A DNA stretch of 17,376 nt. Source: Deltaproteobacteria bacterium (lineage in GTDB: Bacteria; Myxococcota; B64-G9). The translations under genes and the position numbers were made by a program. Position 1 is the first letter of the stretch; each line of letters opens with the position of its first letter. Below the pieces are notes generated by a model. The model made no database searches, was not told the DNA's origin, and was given only the letters and a program-made list of their open reading frames with translations. Below, one piece after another: positions 8,901-17,376 of the stretch. Location: the NCBI GenBank assembly GCA_003647095.1, contig QMME01000042.1, positions 1 through 17,376 of the forward strand, given 5' to 3'.

Positions 8901-9997
8901 GTCTCCGGGGCGATGGCCGTGATGTCGACCTGCGCCGTGGCGCTGTCGCCGTCCGCGTCGCTGACGGTGAGCACGGCGGTGTAGTCGCCGTCCTGGGCAT
9001 AGAGGTGGGAGGGCTGGGGCTCGCTGGAAGAGGAGCCGTCGCCGAAGTCCCAGCTGTAGCTGAGGGGCTGGTTGCCGCCGCTGACCGCCGAGGAGAACTG
9101 CACCGTCAGGGGAGCCAACCCGGAGAGGGGAGAGGCCTGGATGCTGACCTGGGGCTGGCTGTCGGGGACCACCTCGATGGTGGCCGTGGCGCTGGACTCG
9201 TCGCCGTCGCCGTCGGCCACCACCAGGATGACGTTGTAGCTGCCGGGCTGCGCGAACAGGTGCAGCGGGTTCTGGATGTCGGCGCCCTCGCCGTCGCCGA
9301 AGTCCCAGCTGAAGGTGTAGGGAGCGTCACCGCCGACGACGTTGCCGGCGAACTGGACCTCGAGCGGAGCCGGGCCGGCGGTGGGACTGGCGGTGATGGA
9401 GGCCACCGGGGTGTGATCGTCGGCCACGGCCACGCTGCTGCTGCCGCTGGCGCTGTTGCCCAGCGAGTCGCTGACGGTCAGGGTCACCTCGAACAGCCCG
9501 GTGATGATGAACAGGTGGCTGGTGGCGGCTCCCTCGCCCGAGGCGCCGTCGCCGAAATCCCACAAGTAGGTGTAAGGGGGCTTGCCCCCGCTGGCGGTGG
9601 AGGAGAACTTGACCAGCAGCGGCGCCAGCCCCTCGGCGGGATCGGCCGTTACCTGTACCTCCAGGGGCGCGTACACCAGCAAGGTGGTGGAGGCGCTGGC
9701 GGTCTTGCCGTCGGCGTCGCTGGCGGTGCAGCTGATGGTGTATTCGCCGGCCTGCTCGAAGGTGTGGCTGGGGTTCTGCTCGCTGGAGGTGTTGCCGTCG
9801 CCGAAGTCCCAGCTGAAGGTCAGCGGCTCGGCGCCGCCGCTGACCCGGGCGGTGAAGTCCACCGCCAACGGCGCCGTTCCCTCCTCCAGCGAGGCCGTCA
9901 CCGTCAACTGCATGGGGGTGGTGGCCCCGCCGCCGCAGGCGGCCAGCAGCAGGACCAGTGCCGTCGGGAAAAACGATAGTACTATTCCCCTCTTCAT
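5915..9997 (-). CDS. Large surface lipoprotein with five PKD repeats and cysteine-rich C-terminus
   Basis: A 1360-residue secreted protein. The start MKRGIVLSFFPTALVLLL leads to the lipobox LLAAC with the lipidated Cys at 21; AAAGGAG precedes the ATG (9995-9997). Residues about 28-448 hold five PKD domains, each with WDFGDG (63, 146, 231, 316, 401; spacing 83-85). A sixth, divergent PKD-like domain follows at about 452-552, then Ig-like modules to about 765. A jelly-roll domain like those in InhA/M6-type secreted proteins spans about 770-945. A CARDB-like beta domain lies at about 1100-1218. Two Asp/Cys-rich segments resemble MopE-type calcium-binding motifs (CDDFTDNDCDGAVDC near 1073; CLDAADNDFDGLQDC near 1229). 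The C-terminus has many cysteines, suggesting disulfides. No catalytic motif is visible. The likely role is binding or structure at the cell surface; the actual partner is unknown. It appears to be monocistronic. Confidence 0.92.
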   Translation of the reverse strand: MKRGIVLSFFPTALVLLLAACGGGATTPMQLTVTASLEEGTAPLAVDFTARVSGGAEPLTFSWDFGDGNTSSEQNPSHTFEQAGEYTISCTASDADGKTASASTTLLVYAPLEVQVTADPAEGLAPLLVKFSSTASGGKPPYTYLWDFGDGASGEGAATSHLFIITGLFEVTLTVSDSLGNSASGSSSVAVADDHTPVASITASPTAGPAPLEVQFAGNVVGGDAPYTFSWDFGDGEGADIQNPLHLFAQPGSYNVILVVADGDGDESSATATIEVVPDSQPQVSIQASPLSGLAPLTVQFSSAVSGGNQPLSYSWDFGDGSSSSEPQPSHLYAQDGDYTAVLTVSDADGDSATAQVDITAIAPETPVVTVAAAPETGPAPLAVSFSCTVTGGSAPYTYLWDFGDGTQSTLQNPGHTYTQIGDYQASCTAIDQFGQSGQGSITVSAQDPNQAPVIDDLTVANGWENTTQTCAAVAQTMVQLVVSAHDDNNDVLTYQWSFDSVPAGSTTQFNNPGVMNPTFVPDLAGDYVARVRVEDGRGGLDSRVVTITAENAGAVQAVSPQPPEPGPAGQLYQYELEVRLTTQCGIPYQGGFISWSASNGRVVASSGASDDQGLIQAQVVLGCDIATPALFTAYLPADPDTAAFSVPVEAGPAVTLFIEPQRQVPVLDVGGNPQPLQVQVRLADHCGNQASGDDVSFDLHVDPASTACFDDLCPSPPGNGSGVKDLFARSTSGGSAGFELYATGAGPVDIWADNLSNPLLQAGGMREDEHLDLEGWDGGFVSWSTAGVYNDEWAWGRLAAGPARAHSGNNAWASVLDGDYHPASGEDDRFLFRGFNLPCSPLVFLDFWEYHQLGPDALLFLSVNDPLNGQYPPPADGDSAYDGELNGRPGYRGDSGGWRRVRFDLGQWACNWVPVIWNLYLDDAAGTAFGWAIDDVSVEYFAQRAQGSFVAGPPWDGVVWGGGSGVAGCATSPGYFTVAAWDAWSNNCLNAEVQVSSDGAGNRQFTDARDGWIVSQSAGDAVINLGPWGWTDVWLTDDRAETVDITLLSGSGSNPSDGVIFVAASSDEVGLCDDFTDNDCDGAVDCDDSDCLGDPSCLPALVAAWHSASFQAGEVRYDYQVCNYTTIDVPGSFPVAIYVKAPGDPAPAYPNDPDGLWGTRIVNGLPGWSCQTDSAIISGLPPGDYALWFVADWTDTVNEGDKSDNVVSYPALVTVPAATAESDTRGNCLDAADNDFDGLQDCEDASAPGGQVACRSSAATSCDNDADIRLLGQSEPCNGVDDIGWGLVDALSCNCVNDSGCDDLDPNYVYRCYTELAPTGYQPVCSLPCYQWNPSDDLCLWLSGGALTRCDTNTGACVP
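8654..9913 (-). repeat. Tandem PKD-coding repeats, about 250-255 nt period, five units
   Basis: Within the lipoprotein gene five units recur at 249-255 nt. Each has a conserved core that reads on the plus strand as gccgtcgccgaagtcccag (the WDFGDG codons), near 9796, 9548, 9292, 9038 and 8785. The nucleotide match is highest around this core and weaker elsewhere, as expected for old duplications kept by selection on the PKD fold. The units are similar enough for slipped recombination to change copy number between strains. Confidence 0.8.
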
Positions 9998-10034
9998 CGT
10001 GACACTCCTTTCCGTCTTTTCCGAATCGGAGAGA

Positions 10035-10063
10035 ATCCTGAAGGTTGTTTCCCTTTTTGTCAA
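10035..10063 (-). promoter_or_regulatory. Probable sigma70 promoter of the lipoprotein gene
   Basis: On the minus strand a perfect -35 TTGACA (10063-10058) is followed after 17 nt by CAGGAT (10040-10035), a weak -10 with three matches. The predicted start is near 10028, about 30 nt before the ATG, leaving room for the AAAGGAG ribosome-binding site. The gap between the two divergent genes (9998-10164) has no other good candidate for this strand. Confidence 0.5.
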
Positions 10064-10115
10064 TCGTGCCGGGGACGTGGTCGGCGGCCCGGGAGGCCCG
10101 GGTGTGGGGGGGCCG

Positions 10116-10145
10116 TTGACAGCGACCGCCCGCTGCTGCTAGTAG
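10116..10145 (+). promoter_or_regulatory. Possible promoter of moaC and the MOSC-MogA gene
   Basis: A perfect -35 TTGACA (10116-10121) is followed after 18 nt by TAGTAG (10140-10145), a fair -10. Transcription would start near 10152, right at the GAGGAGGTG ribosome-binding site, giving a leader of only about 13 nt. Just upstream CCCGGG-AGG-CCCGGG (10088-10102) forms a 6-3-6 inverted repeat that could be an operator, although such GC-rich repeats arise easily at this base composition. I see no molybdenum-cofactor riboswitch. Confidence 0.42.
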
Positions 10146-10164
10146 CCGGCTGAGGAGGTGGACG

Positions 10165-10617
10165 GTGGCCGAGCTCACCCATACAGATGACAGCGGCCGG
10201 GCGCGCATGGTGGATATCGGGGCCAAGCCGCCGGTGCGCCGGCGCGCCCGGGCGGCCGGGCGCATCCTCCTGCAGCCGGCCACCGTGGAGCTGGTCCGCA
10301 ACAACCAGCTCAAGAAAGGCGACGTGCTGGGCGTGGCCCGGCTGGCCGGCATCCAGGCGGCCAAGCAGACGCCGGCGCTGGTTCCCCTGTGTCATCCGCT
10401 GCTGCTGGAGGTGGTGCGGGTGGACTGTCGGCTGGCGGCGGAAGGGGTGGAGGTGGAGGCCGAGGTGCACTGCACCGGCCGCACCGGGGTGGAGATGGAG
10501 GCCCTGTGCGCGGTGTCGGTGGCCCTGCTCACCGTCTACGACATGTGCAAGGCCGTGGACGGGGACATGCGTATCGAGGGCATCCGCCTGCTGGAAAAGG
10601 AAAAGGAAGATGCCTGA
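10165..10617 (+). CDS. moaC: Cyclic pyranopterin monophosphate synthase MoaC
   Basis: MoaC carries out the second part of the first step of molybdenum cofactor biosynthesis, turning the MoaA product into cyclic pyranopterin monophosphate in the cytoplasm. The 150-residue protein matches the family over its full length: KKGDVLGVARLAGIQAAK, LVPLCHPLLL and GRTGVEMEALCAVSVALLTV. Residues known as catalytic or structural in E. coli MoaC are present (Lys51, His77, Glu110, Glu112, Asp126, Lys129 here). The start is GTG (10165-10167) with the strong TGAGGAGGTG ribosome-binding site. It overlaps the next gene by 8 nt (ATGCCTGA), so translation is probably coupled. No moaA, moaD or moaE lies nearby, so the pathway is split over the genome. 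Confidence 0.96.
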   Translation: MAELTHTDDSGRARMVDIGAKPPVRRRARAAGRILLQPATVELVRNNQLKKGDVLGVARLAGIQAAKQTPALVPLCHPLLLEVVRVDCRLAAEGVEVEAEVHCTGRTGVEMEALCAVSVALLTVYDMCKAVDGDMRIEGIRLLEKEKEDA

Positions 10618-11548
10618 GCAGGGTCAGGTAGTCTCGGTCAATATCTCCACGCGGACGGGCACCATCAAGGAGCCGGTGGGGCGCGCGCGCATAGACGAGC
10701 GCGGCCTCGAGGGCGATGCCCATGCCGGCGACTGGCACCGCCAGGTCAGCCTGCTGGCCAGCGAGAGCGTCGAGCGCTTCGCCGGGCAGATCGGCCGCCG
10801 GCTGGCCTGGGGGGAATTCGCCGAGAACATCACCACCCGGGGCCTGGAACTGACCCGCTGGCACCTGCTGGACGAGCTGGAGGTGGGCGGGGCCCGCCTG
10901 CAGGTGACCCAGATCGGCAAGAAGTGCCACGGCGACGATTGCGCCATCTTCCGCGAGGTGGGCCGCTGCGTCATGCCCCGGGAGGGGATCTTCTGCCGGG
11001 TGCTGCGGCCCGGGGAGGTGGGCGAGGGCGATGCCATCCGCTACCTGCCCCGGCAGTGGAAGTTCCTGGTGATCACCGCTTCCGATCGCTGTGCCCGGGG
11101 CCAGGCCAGCGACCGCTCCGGCCCGGCCGCCGAGAGGTGGCTGCGCGATTTCTGCGCCGGGCAGCAGCTGGCATGCCGGGTGGAGCGGGCGCTGGTGCCC
11201 GACGAGGCCGAGCAGTTGCGCGGGCACCTGGAACGGGCCCGGGCGGCCGGCCTCGACGCGGTGTTCATCACCGGCGGCACCGGCATCGGCCCCCGCGACG
11301 TGACCCCGGAAGTGGTGCAGCGCTTCTGCGGCAAGCTGCTGCCGGGCATCGTCGAGGCGGTGCGGGTCCAGGCCGGCGCCAGCAACCCCAACGCCTGGCT
11401 GAGCCGCTCCCTGGCCGGGGTGCGGGACACCATGCTGGTGTTCGCCATGCCCGGCAGTACCCGGGCGGTGGGCGAGTACCTGGAGGCCATCGGTAAGGTG
11501 TTGCTGCACGCGGTGTGGATGGTGCACGGGCTCGATCCCCACAGATAG
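10610..11548 (+). CDS. MOSC domain - MogA/MoaB fusion protein (molybdenum cofactor)
   Basis: A 312-residue two-domain protein. Residues 1 to about 147 are a MOSC domain, a sulfur/molybdopterin-handling beta fold found in molybdenum cofactor sulfurases: RGLEGDAHAGDWHRQVSLLA, GEFAENITTRGLEL and KKCHGDDCAIFREVGRCVMP, with Cys106, Cys111, Cys120 and Cys129. Residues about 150-309 are a MogA/MoaB domain, the family that adenylylates molybdopterin before molybdate insertion: LVITASDRCARG (153-164), FITGGTGIGPRDVTPE (219-234) and FAMPGSTRAVGEYL (278-291). The ATG (10610-10612) is preceded by AAAAGGAAG and lies inside the end of moaC; reading further upstream in this frame only shadows moaC. The pairing suggests a protein that activates molybdopterin and moves sulfur or cofactor. 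The fusion is inferred to be natural because the linker is short and in frame. Confidence 0.92.
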   Translation: MPEQGQVVSVNISTRTGTIKEPVGRARIDERGLEGDAHAGDWHRQVSLLASESVERFAGQIGRRLAWGEFAENITTRGLELTRWHLLDELEVGGARLQVTQIGKKCHGDDCAIFREVGRCVMPREGIFCRVLRPGEVGEGDAIRYLPRQWKFLVITASDRCARGQASDRSGPAAERWLRDFCAGQQLACRVERALVPDEAEQLRGHLERARAAGLDAVFITGGTGIGPRDVTPEVVQRFCGKLLPGIVEAVRVQAGASNPNAWLSRSLAGVRDTMLVFAMPGSTRAVGEYLEAIGKVLLHAVWMVHGLDPHR

Positions 11549-11562
11549 ATATTTTCCTTGGT

Positions 11563-11643
11563 CCCTCTCCCCGCAGGTCTGGCACCTCCGTGCAGTCAAG
11601 TGCGTGGGAGAGGGTGCCCCGCCGCAGGCGGGGCGGGAGAGGG
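11563..11643. repeat. Palindromic intergenic element between convergent genes
   Basis: CCCTCTCCC (11563-11571) pairs perfectly with GGGAGAGGG (11606-11614), enclosing a small GCAC/GTGC hairpin. It is followed by GCCCCGCC-GCA-GGCGGGGC (11616-11634), a perfect 8-bp stem, and then a second copy of the arm, GGGAGAGGG (11635-11643). This nested design is like REP-type or other palindromic intergenic repeats. It fills nearly all of the space between the MOSC-MogA stop and the stop of the DUF6600-like gene, so it may act as a two-way terminator, though no T run follows. Copies elsewhere in the genome cannot be seen from here. Confidence 0.6.
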
Positions 11644-11655
11644 GCGGCCGGTGGG

Positions 11656-13095
11656 TCAACGGCGCCGGCGCGAGCGCGAGGGCGAGGAGTGCGTCCGTAC
11701 CGGGGCGCTGGGGCGCGAGCGGAACGAAGGCCGGGACTTGAGCGAGGGTGTGGACTTGCCGGAGCGGGAGTTGCTGGAAGAGTTCTTGTACTTCTTGGCC
11801 GGCGGCGTCGAGTAGCTGCCCGGCTGCACGGGTGCCGGCGCCCGGTATACCGGCCGGGGCCGGACCTGCCCGGGAGTCACCCGCCGGGTGGGACGCACCC
11901 GCCGGGCCGGCAGCCGCTGGGCGGGCCGGGGCGTGCGCGGCGGCCGGGGGAAGATGGTCTTGCCCGGTGTCGGGCGCCGGGAGGGAGTGATCCCCGGCCC
12001 GGGGGCGGTGGGGTGGCGGGCCGGTGTCGTCCTCACCCGCGGGCGGCGCCGTGCCGGAACCGTGCCCAGGTCGACGCTGCGCCGCCCCGCCCCCGCCGTG
12101 GCCGGCGAAAAGCTGCGGCCGGGAGCCAGGCGCGGGCGGAAGATGCGCAGGGTCTTGCCCTTGATGCCCAGTGCCCGGGCCGGCAGCCGCTGGCCCGCCC
12201 GCAGGCGACCGGCCACGTTTTGCACTTTCAGGGGAGTGATGGTGCGTCCCGTCTTGTGGGCCACGAAGTGCGAGACCGGGCCGCGGATGCAGCCGGGACC
12301 GCCCCGGTCGCGGCAGCCGCGCGGGTAGGCGGTACGACGAAAGACCCGGGCCACCTGGCGGCGGGGCACGTAGTGGTGCTGGGGGTGGGGATCGCAGAAG
12401 TGGTTCCAGGAGATGAAGATCCAGTTGTCGTAGATCACCGGGTAGAAGCCCCAGCCGAACCACAGGCCGTAGCCGGCCAGGATCGGCGACCAGCCGATGT
12501 AGGCGTCGGAGTAGCGCCAGATCACCCAGGCCGGGGCCCAGGTGGTGCCGGGGACCCACACCCAGCCGAAGGGCGACAGCACCGCCCAGGAGCCGTAGTG
12601 GAAGGGTGCCCAGCCCCAGGGGAAGTACGAGACCCAGGTCCAGCCGTACTCGGTGTAGGCCCAGCGCCCGTAGCTGTAGGGGCGCCAGTCGGCCCAGGTT
12701 CCCCGCGGCTGCCACACCCAGCCGTACTCGGGGGTCCATATCCATTCCCCGTAGGGGGCCAGGCTGTCGAAGAAATAACCGGTATCGTTCACCTCCTGCC
12801 CGGGTGGCTGGGCGCCGGGGTCTTCCTCCTCGACATACAGGTAACCCTCTTCCTGCGGCGGTGGAGGTGGCTGGCCGTTGCCCGGGGCGGCCTGCCCGGA
12901 ACGGTAGTCTTCGCCGCCGGGCTGGTCGTAGGGTGCGGCATCATCCTCCGGCCCGAGGAAGTATTCCTGCTGGTCGTCGCCGGGCTGCGGTTCCACCAGT
13001 TCCCCGTTCTCGTCCCATTGCTCCACGGCCCGGGCGACCGGCGAGAAGGCCAGCGCTGCCAGGAGCATGGTCAGACAGAAGGAAGTGCTTTTCAT
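11656..13095 (-). CDS. Secreted Trp/Tyr-rich DUF6600-like protein with acidic head and basic tail
   Basis: A 479-residue exported protein of unknown function. Residues 1-23 are a Sec signal peptide (MKSTSFCLTMLLAALAFSPV, cleavage likely after ARA). Residues 24-102 are acidic and proline-rich. Residues about 107-232 form an extraordinary aromatic core with repeated short motifs (YGEWIWTPEYGWVWQPRG; YGWTWV; FGWVWVPG), the pattern of DUF6600 proteins. Residues about 244-479 are a strongly basic Arg/Pro/Ser tail ending RSRRRR. The ATG at 13093-13095 has AGGAGG 9 nt upstream. A near-perfect sigma54 promoter lies 28 nt before the start codon, and the gene upstream encodes a sigma54 activator, so this is the likely target of that regulator. 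It ends facing the MOSC-MogA gene across a palindromic element. The polyelectrolyte tail could bind nucleic acid, lipopolysaccharide or other surface polymers; this is speculation. Confidence 0.85.
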   Translation of the reverse strand: MKSTSFCLTMLLAALAFSPVARAVEQWDENGELVEPQPGDDQQEYFLGPEDDAAPYDQPGGEDYRSGQAAPGNGQPPPPPQEEGYLYVEEEDPGAQPPGQEVNDTGYFFDSLAPYGEWIWTPEYGWVWQPRGTWADWRPYSYGRWAYTEYGWTWVSYFPWGWAPFHYGSWAVLSPFGWVWVPGTTWAPAWVIWRYSDAYIGWSPILAGYGLWFGWGFYPVIYDNWIFISWNHFCDPHPQHHYVPRRQVARVFRRTAYPRGCRDRGGPGCIRGPVSHFVAHKTGRTITPLKVQNVAGRLRAGQRLPARALGIKGKTLRIFRPRLAPGRSFSPATAGAGRRSVDLGTVPARRRPRVRTTPARHPTAPGPGITPSRRPTPGKTIFPRPPRTPRPAQRLPARRVRPTRRVTPGQVRPRPVYRAPAPVQPGSYSTPPAKKYKNSSSNSRSGKSTPSLKSRPSFRSRPSAPVRTHSSPSRSRRRR

Positions 13096-13122
13096 GGTTC
13101 CGTCCTCCTGGTGAGATGAAAC

Positions 13123-13138
13123 AGCAATATGCATGCCA
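13123..13138 (-). promoter_or_regulatory. Sigma54 (-24/-12) promoter of the DUF6600-like gene
   Basis: On the minus strand TGGCATGCATATTGCT (13138-13123) matches the sigma54 consensus TGGCACG-N4-TTGCA/T in every position except one (T for C). The GG and GC elements have the exact required spacing. Predicted transcription starts near 13112, leaving about 17 nt of leader that contains the AGGAGG. The gap it lies in (13096-13306) has no other gene. Confidence 0.78.
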
Positions 13139-13227
13139 GGCAGGGCTTCCTGCCTCCCGGGCAAGGTCCTGGAATTCCGCCACTATTTTTACGCCGGGAG
13201 GGTCGGGGACGGCCTCGGCGGCGATTG

Positions 13228-13257
13228 TTCCAAAATGGAAGGGGAGATGGCTGCCAT
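13228..13257. promoter_or_regulatory. Candidate upstream activator sites: two dyads
   Basis: Two short perfect dyads lie close together: TTCCA-AAA-TGGAA (13228-13240) and ATGGC-T-GCCAT (13247-13257). Their distance to the predicted sigma54 start site (about 115-145 bp) is usual for enhancer sites bound by Fis-type helix-turn-helix activators. They are also the least GC-rich part of this gap. The two dyads differ from each other, so at most one may be the true site; no binding motif for this regulator is known. Confidence 0.4.
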
Positions 13258-13306
13258 TATCGTGGTTCGGGCCGGGTTCCGCTACCACCGCCCGGCCGCC
13301 CGGCGG

Positions 13307-16041
<2,735 letters not shown>

Positions 16042-16042
<1 letters not shown>

Positions 16043-17376
16043 CAGTTGCGTTGTTCCCCCAGGGGCAGGTGGATCTCGAAGGTGGTGCCCTCGCCCCGCC
16101 GCGAGGTCACCTCGACGCGGCCCCGGTGGTGCTCGATGATGCGCGCCACGATGCTCAGCCCCAGGCCGGTGCCCTGCCCGCTCTGCTTGGTGGTGAAGAA
16201 GGGTTCGAAGAGCCGGTCCATGTCCCGCTCGGCGATGCCGACTCCGGTGTCGGAGACCTGTAGCATCACTTCCCGGCCGCGATTGCGGGTCGTCAGGGAA
16301 AGCTCGCCGCCCCCTTCCATGGCCTGGCAGGCATTGGTGATGAGGTTGATCACCATCTGCAGCAGCTGGTTGCGTATGCCCGTCAAGGCGGGCAGGTTGT
16401 CGGCCAGATCGCGGTTGACGCGCACGTCGTACTTGCTGATGGTGTGTTCACAGAAGCTCAGCCCCTGGTCGACCACCTCGTTGATGTCGAGGGCCTCGGG
16501 CTCGTCGGTGGAGGGACGGCTGTAGGAGACCAGGTCGCGGGTGAGCTTCTGGATGCGGCGCGCTCCCTCGAGGATGCGTTGCATCTTCTCGGCATCGGAG
16601 GCGTCGACCTGCCCGGAGGCGATCTTCTTGAGCAGGTACTCGGCGTAGACGGAGATGGAGGTCAGCGGGTTGTTCAGCTCGTGCACCACGCCGGCGGCCA
16701 GCTTGCCCAGCGAGGCCATCTTTTCGGCCTCGATGATCTGCCGTTCCAGTTCCCGCAGGGGAGTGATGTCCTGTCCCACCATGATGATGCTGTCGATCTC
16801 CCCCTGGCGATCCCGCAGGGCCGCCAGGTGAAAGACGATCTGCACCAGCTGTCCCTCGCGGTTGCGCAGGCGGGTCTCCAGGCCGGTGGCGGTGGGCTGG
16901 GAATTGATGGCCAGCGAGACTTCCCGGGCAAAGCGCTGGTGATCCTCCGGGGGCACCCACTTGAAGAAGTCCTGGCCGATGACCTCGTCCTTGCCGATGC
17001 CCAGGAGCTTCTCCAGTGCCCGGTTGAAGACCATGGTCTGGCGATTGCGGTCGGTGACGGCGATGAGCGCGTTGGCGTGCTCGAGGATGTTCTCCATGTA
17101 GTCTTTCAGGTAGGCGGTCTCGTCCAGCAGGCGCTGGTTGCGCAGGGCCAGCGCCATCTGGTTGGCCAGGGATATCAGCAGCACCTCGTCGTCGTCGCCC
17201 AGACTGGCCCCCGCCGGGGCTTCTATCTGGATGGCACCATAGAGCATACCCTCGCTGACCAGGGGCACGTGGATGGCGTGCTGGCTGTCGGCGAACAGGC
17301 AGGGCAGTTCCTCGCTGATCTCCACGCAGCTGGCCTGCAGGGCACCGTTGTCCAGCCTGGTCTTGCTGATGGCGGA
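16042..17376 (-). CDS. NtrB-like sensor histidine kinase (GAF-PAS-HisKA-HATPase), 5' end beyond window
   Basis: The visible 444 residues run in frame to the window edge, so the start lies outside. In order: the rear part of a GAF domain (to about residue 80), a helical linker, a PAS domain (about 92-205: ILEHANALIAVTDRNRQTMV to VGQDITPLRELERQ), HisKA with the phosphorylated His at visible residue 232 (AAGVVHELNNPLTSISVYAE), and the ATP-binding domain with N box NLITNACQAM, G1 DTGVGIAERD, F box FEPFFTTK and G2 GTGLGLSIV. The visible part has no membrane segment, so it is cytoplasmic unless the missing N-terminus adds one. No receiver-domain protein is in the window, and the next gene, a sigma54 activator, has no receiver domain, so its phosphorylation partner is unclear. 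The 1-nt overlap implies co-expression with that activator. GTG at 17323-17325 is within the GAF domain and is not a likely start. Confidence 0.93.

Noticed and set aside
6029..9979. Plus-strand open frame of 1316 codons opposite the lipoprotein gene
   Set aside because: It is the mirror of a high-GC3 gene: composition is Val/Gly/Ala/Arg-rich and without domains, there is no ribosome-binding site, and the minus-strand gene has signal peptide and PKD motifs.
10187..10609. Upstream extension of the MOSC-MogA frame through moaC
   Set aside because: It is Trp/Arg/Cys-rich in a way typical of a wrong frame, and moaC in the other frame has full family identity. The ATG at 10610 has its own purine-rich site.

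Overview
The window comes from a GC-rich bacterial chromosome with very high GC at third codon positions. Gene content and order (rpsU-dnaG-rpoD block, C4 zinc-ribbon gene next to an RNase HI gene, moaC followed by a MOSC-MogA fusion, a polycystic-kidney-disease (PKD) repeat lipoprotein, several sigma54-type elements) suggest a deltaproteobacterial lineage such as Desulfuromonadia/Desulfobacterota. This assignment is inference from gene content, with no marker comparison. No phage genes, insertion sequences, integrases or CRISPR arrays are visible. The window reads as ordinary chromosome.

Region 1 (1-1147, minus): the 5' part of an RNase HI gene, cut by the window edge, and upstream of it a coiled-coil/zinc-ribbon protein gene. 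Region 2 (1148-1433): a CAT-anticodon tRNA, then a possible promoter, a hairpin and a strong intrinsic terminator; this short stretch could be a small RNA or an attenuated leader. Region 3 (1443-5850, minus): the macromolecular-synthesis operon rpsU-dnaG-rpoD behind a near-consensus sigma70 promoter and a 5'-end hairpin. The tRNA starts 9 nt after the rpoD stop and is probably co-transcribed. RpoD has an unusual basic N-terminal extension of about 120 residues; dnaG probably starts at TTG.

Region 4 (5915-9997, minus): one very large secreted lipoprotein gene with five PKD repeats, Ig-like modules, a jelly-roll domain and a cysteine-rich C-terminus. Region 5 (10116-11548, plus): divergent moaC and an overlapping gene for a MOSC-MogA/MoaB fusion, both for molybdenum cofactor work. 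A palindromic element fills the gap to the convergent next gene.

Region 6 (11656-17376, minus) is the most interesting. It holds an NtrB-like GAF-PAS histidine kinase (5' part outside the window), overlapped by 1 nt with a gene for a membrane-anchored sigma54 activator (two membrane segments, a Cache-like periplasmic sensor, HAMP, AAA+, Fis helix-turn-helix, and no receiver domain). Next is a secreted Trp/Tyr-rich DUF6600-like protein. The gap before that last gene carries a near-perfect -24/-12 sigma54 promoter with dyads about 90-130 bp upstream of its start site. I infer a self-contained envelope-sensing circuit in which the membrane activator switches on the DUF6600-like protein. All regulatory statements come from sequence motifs only.
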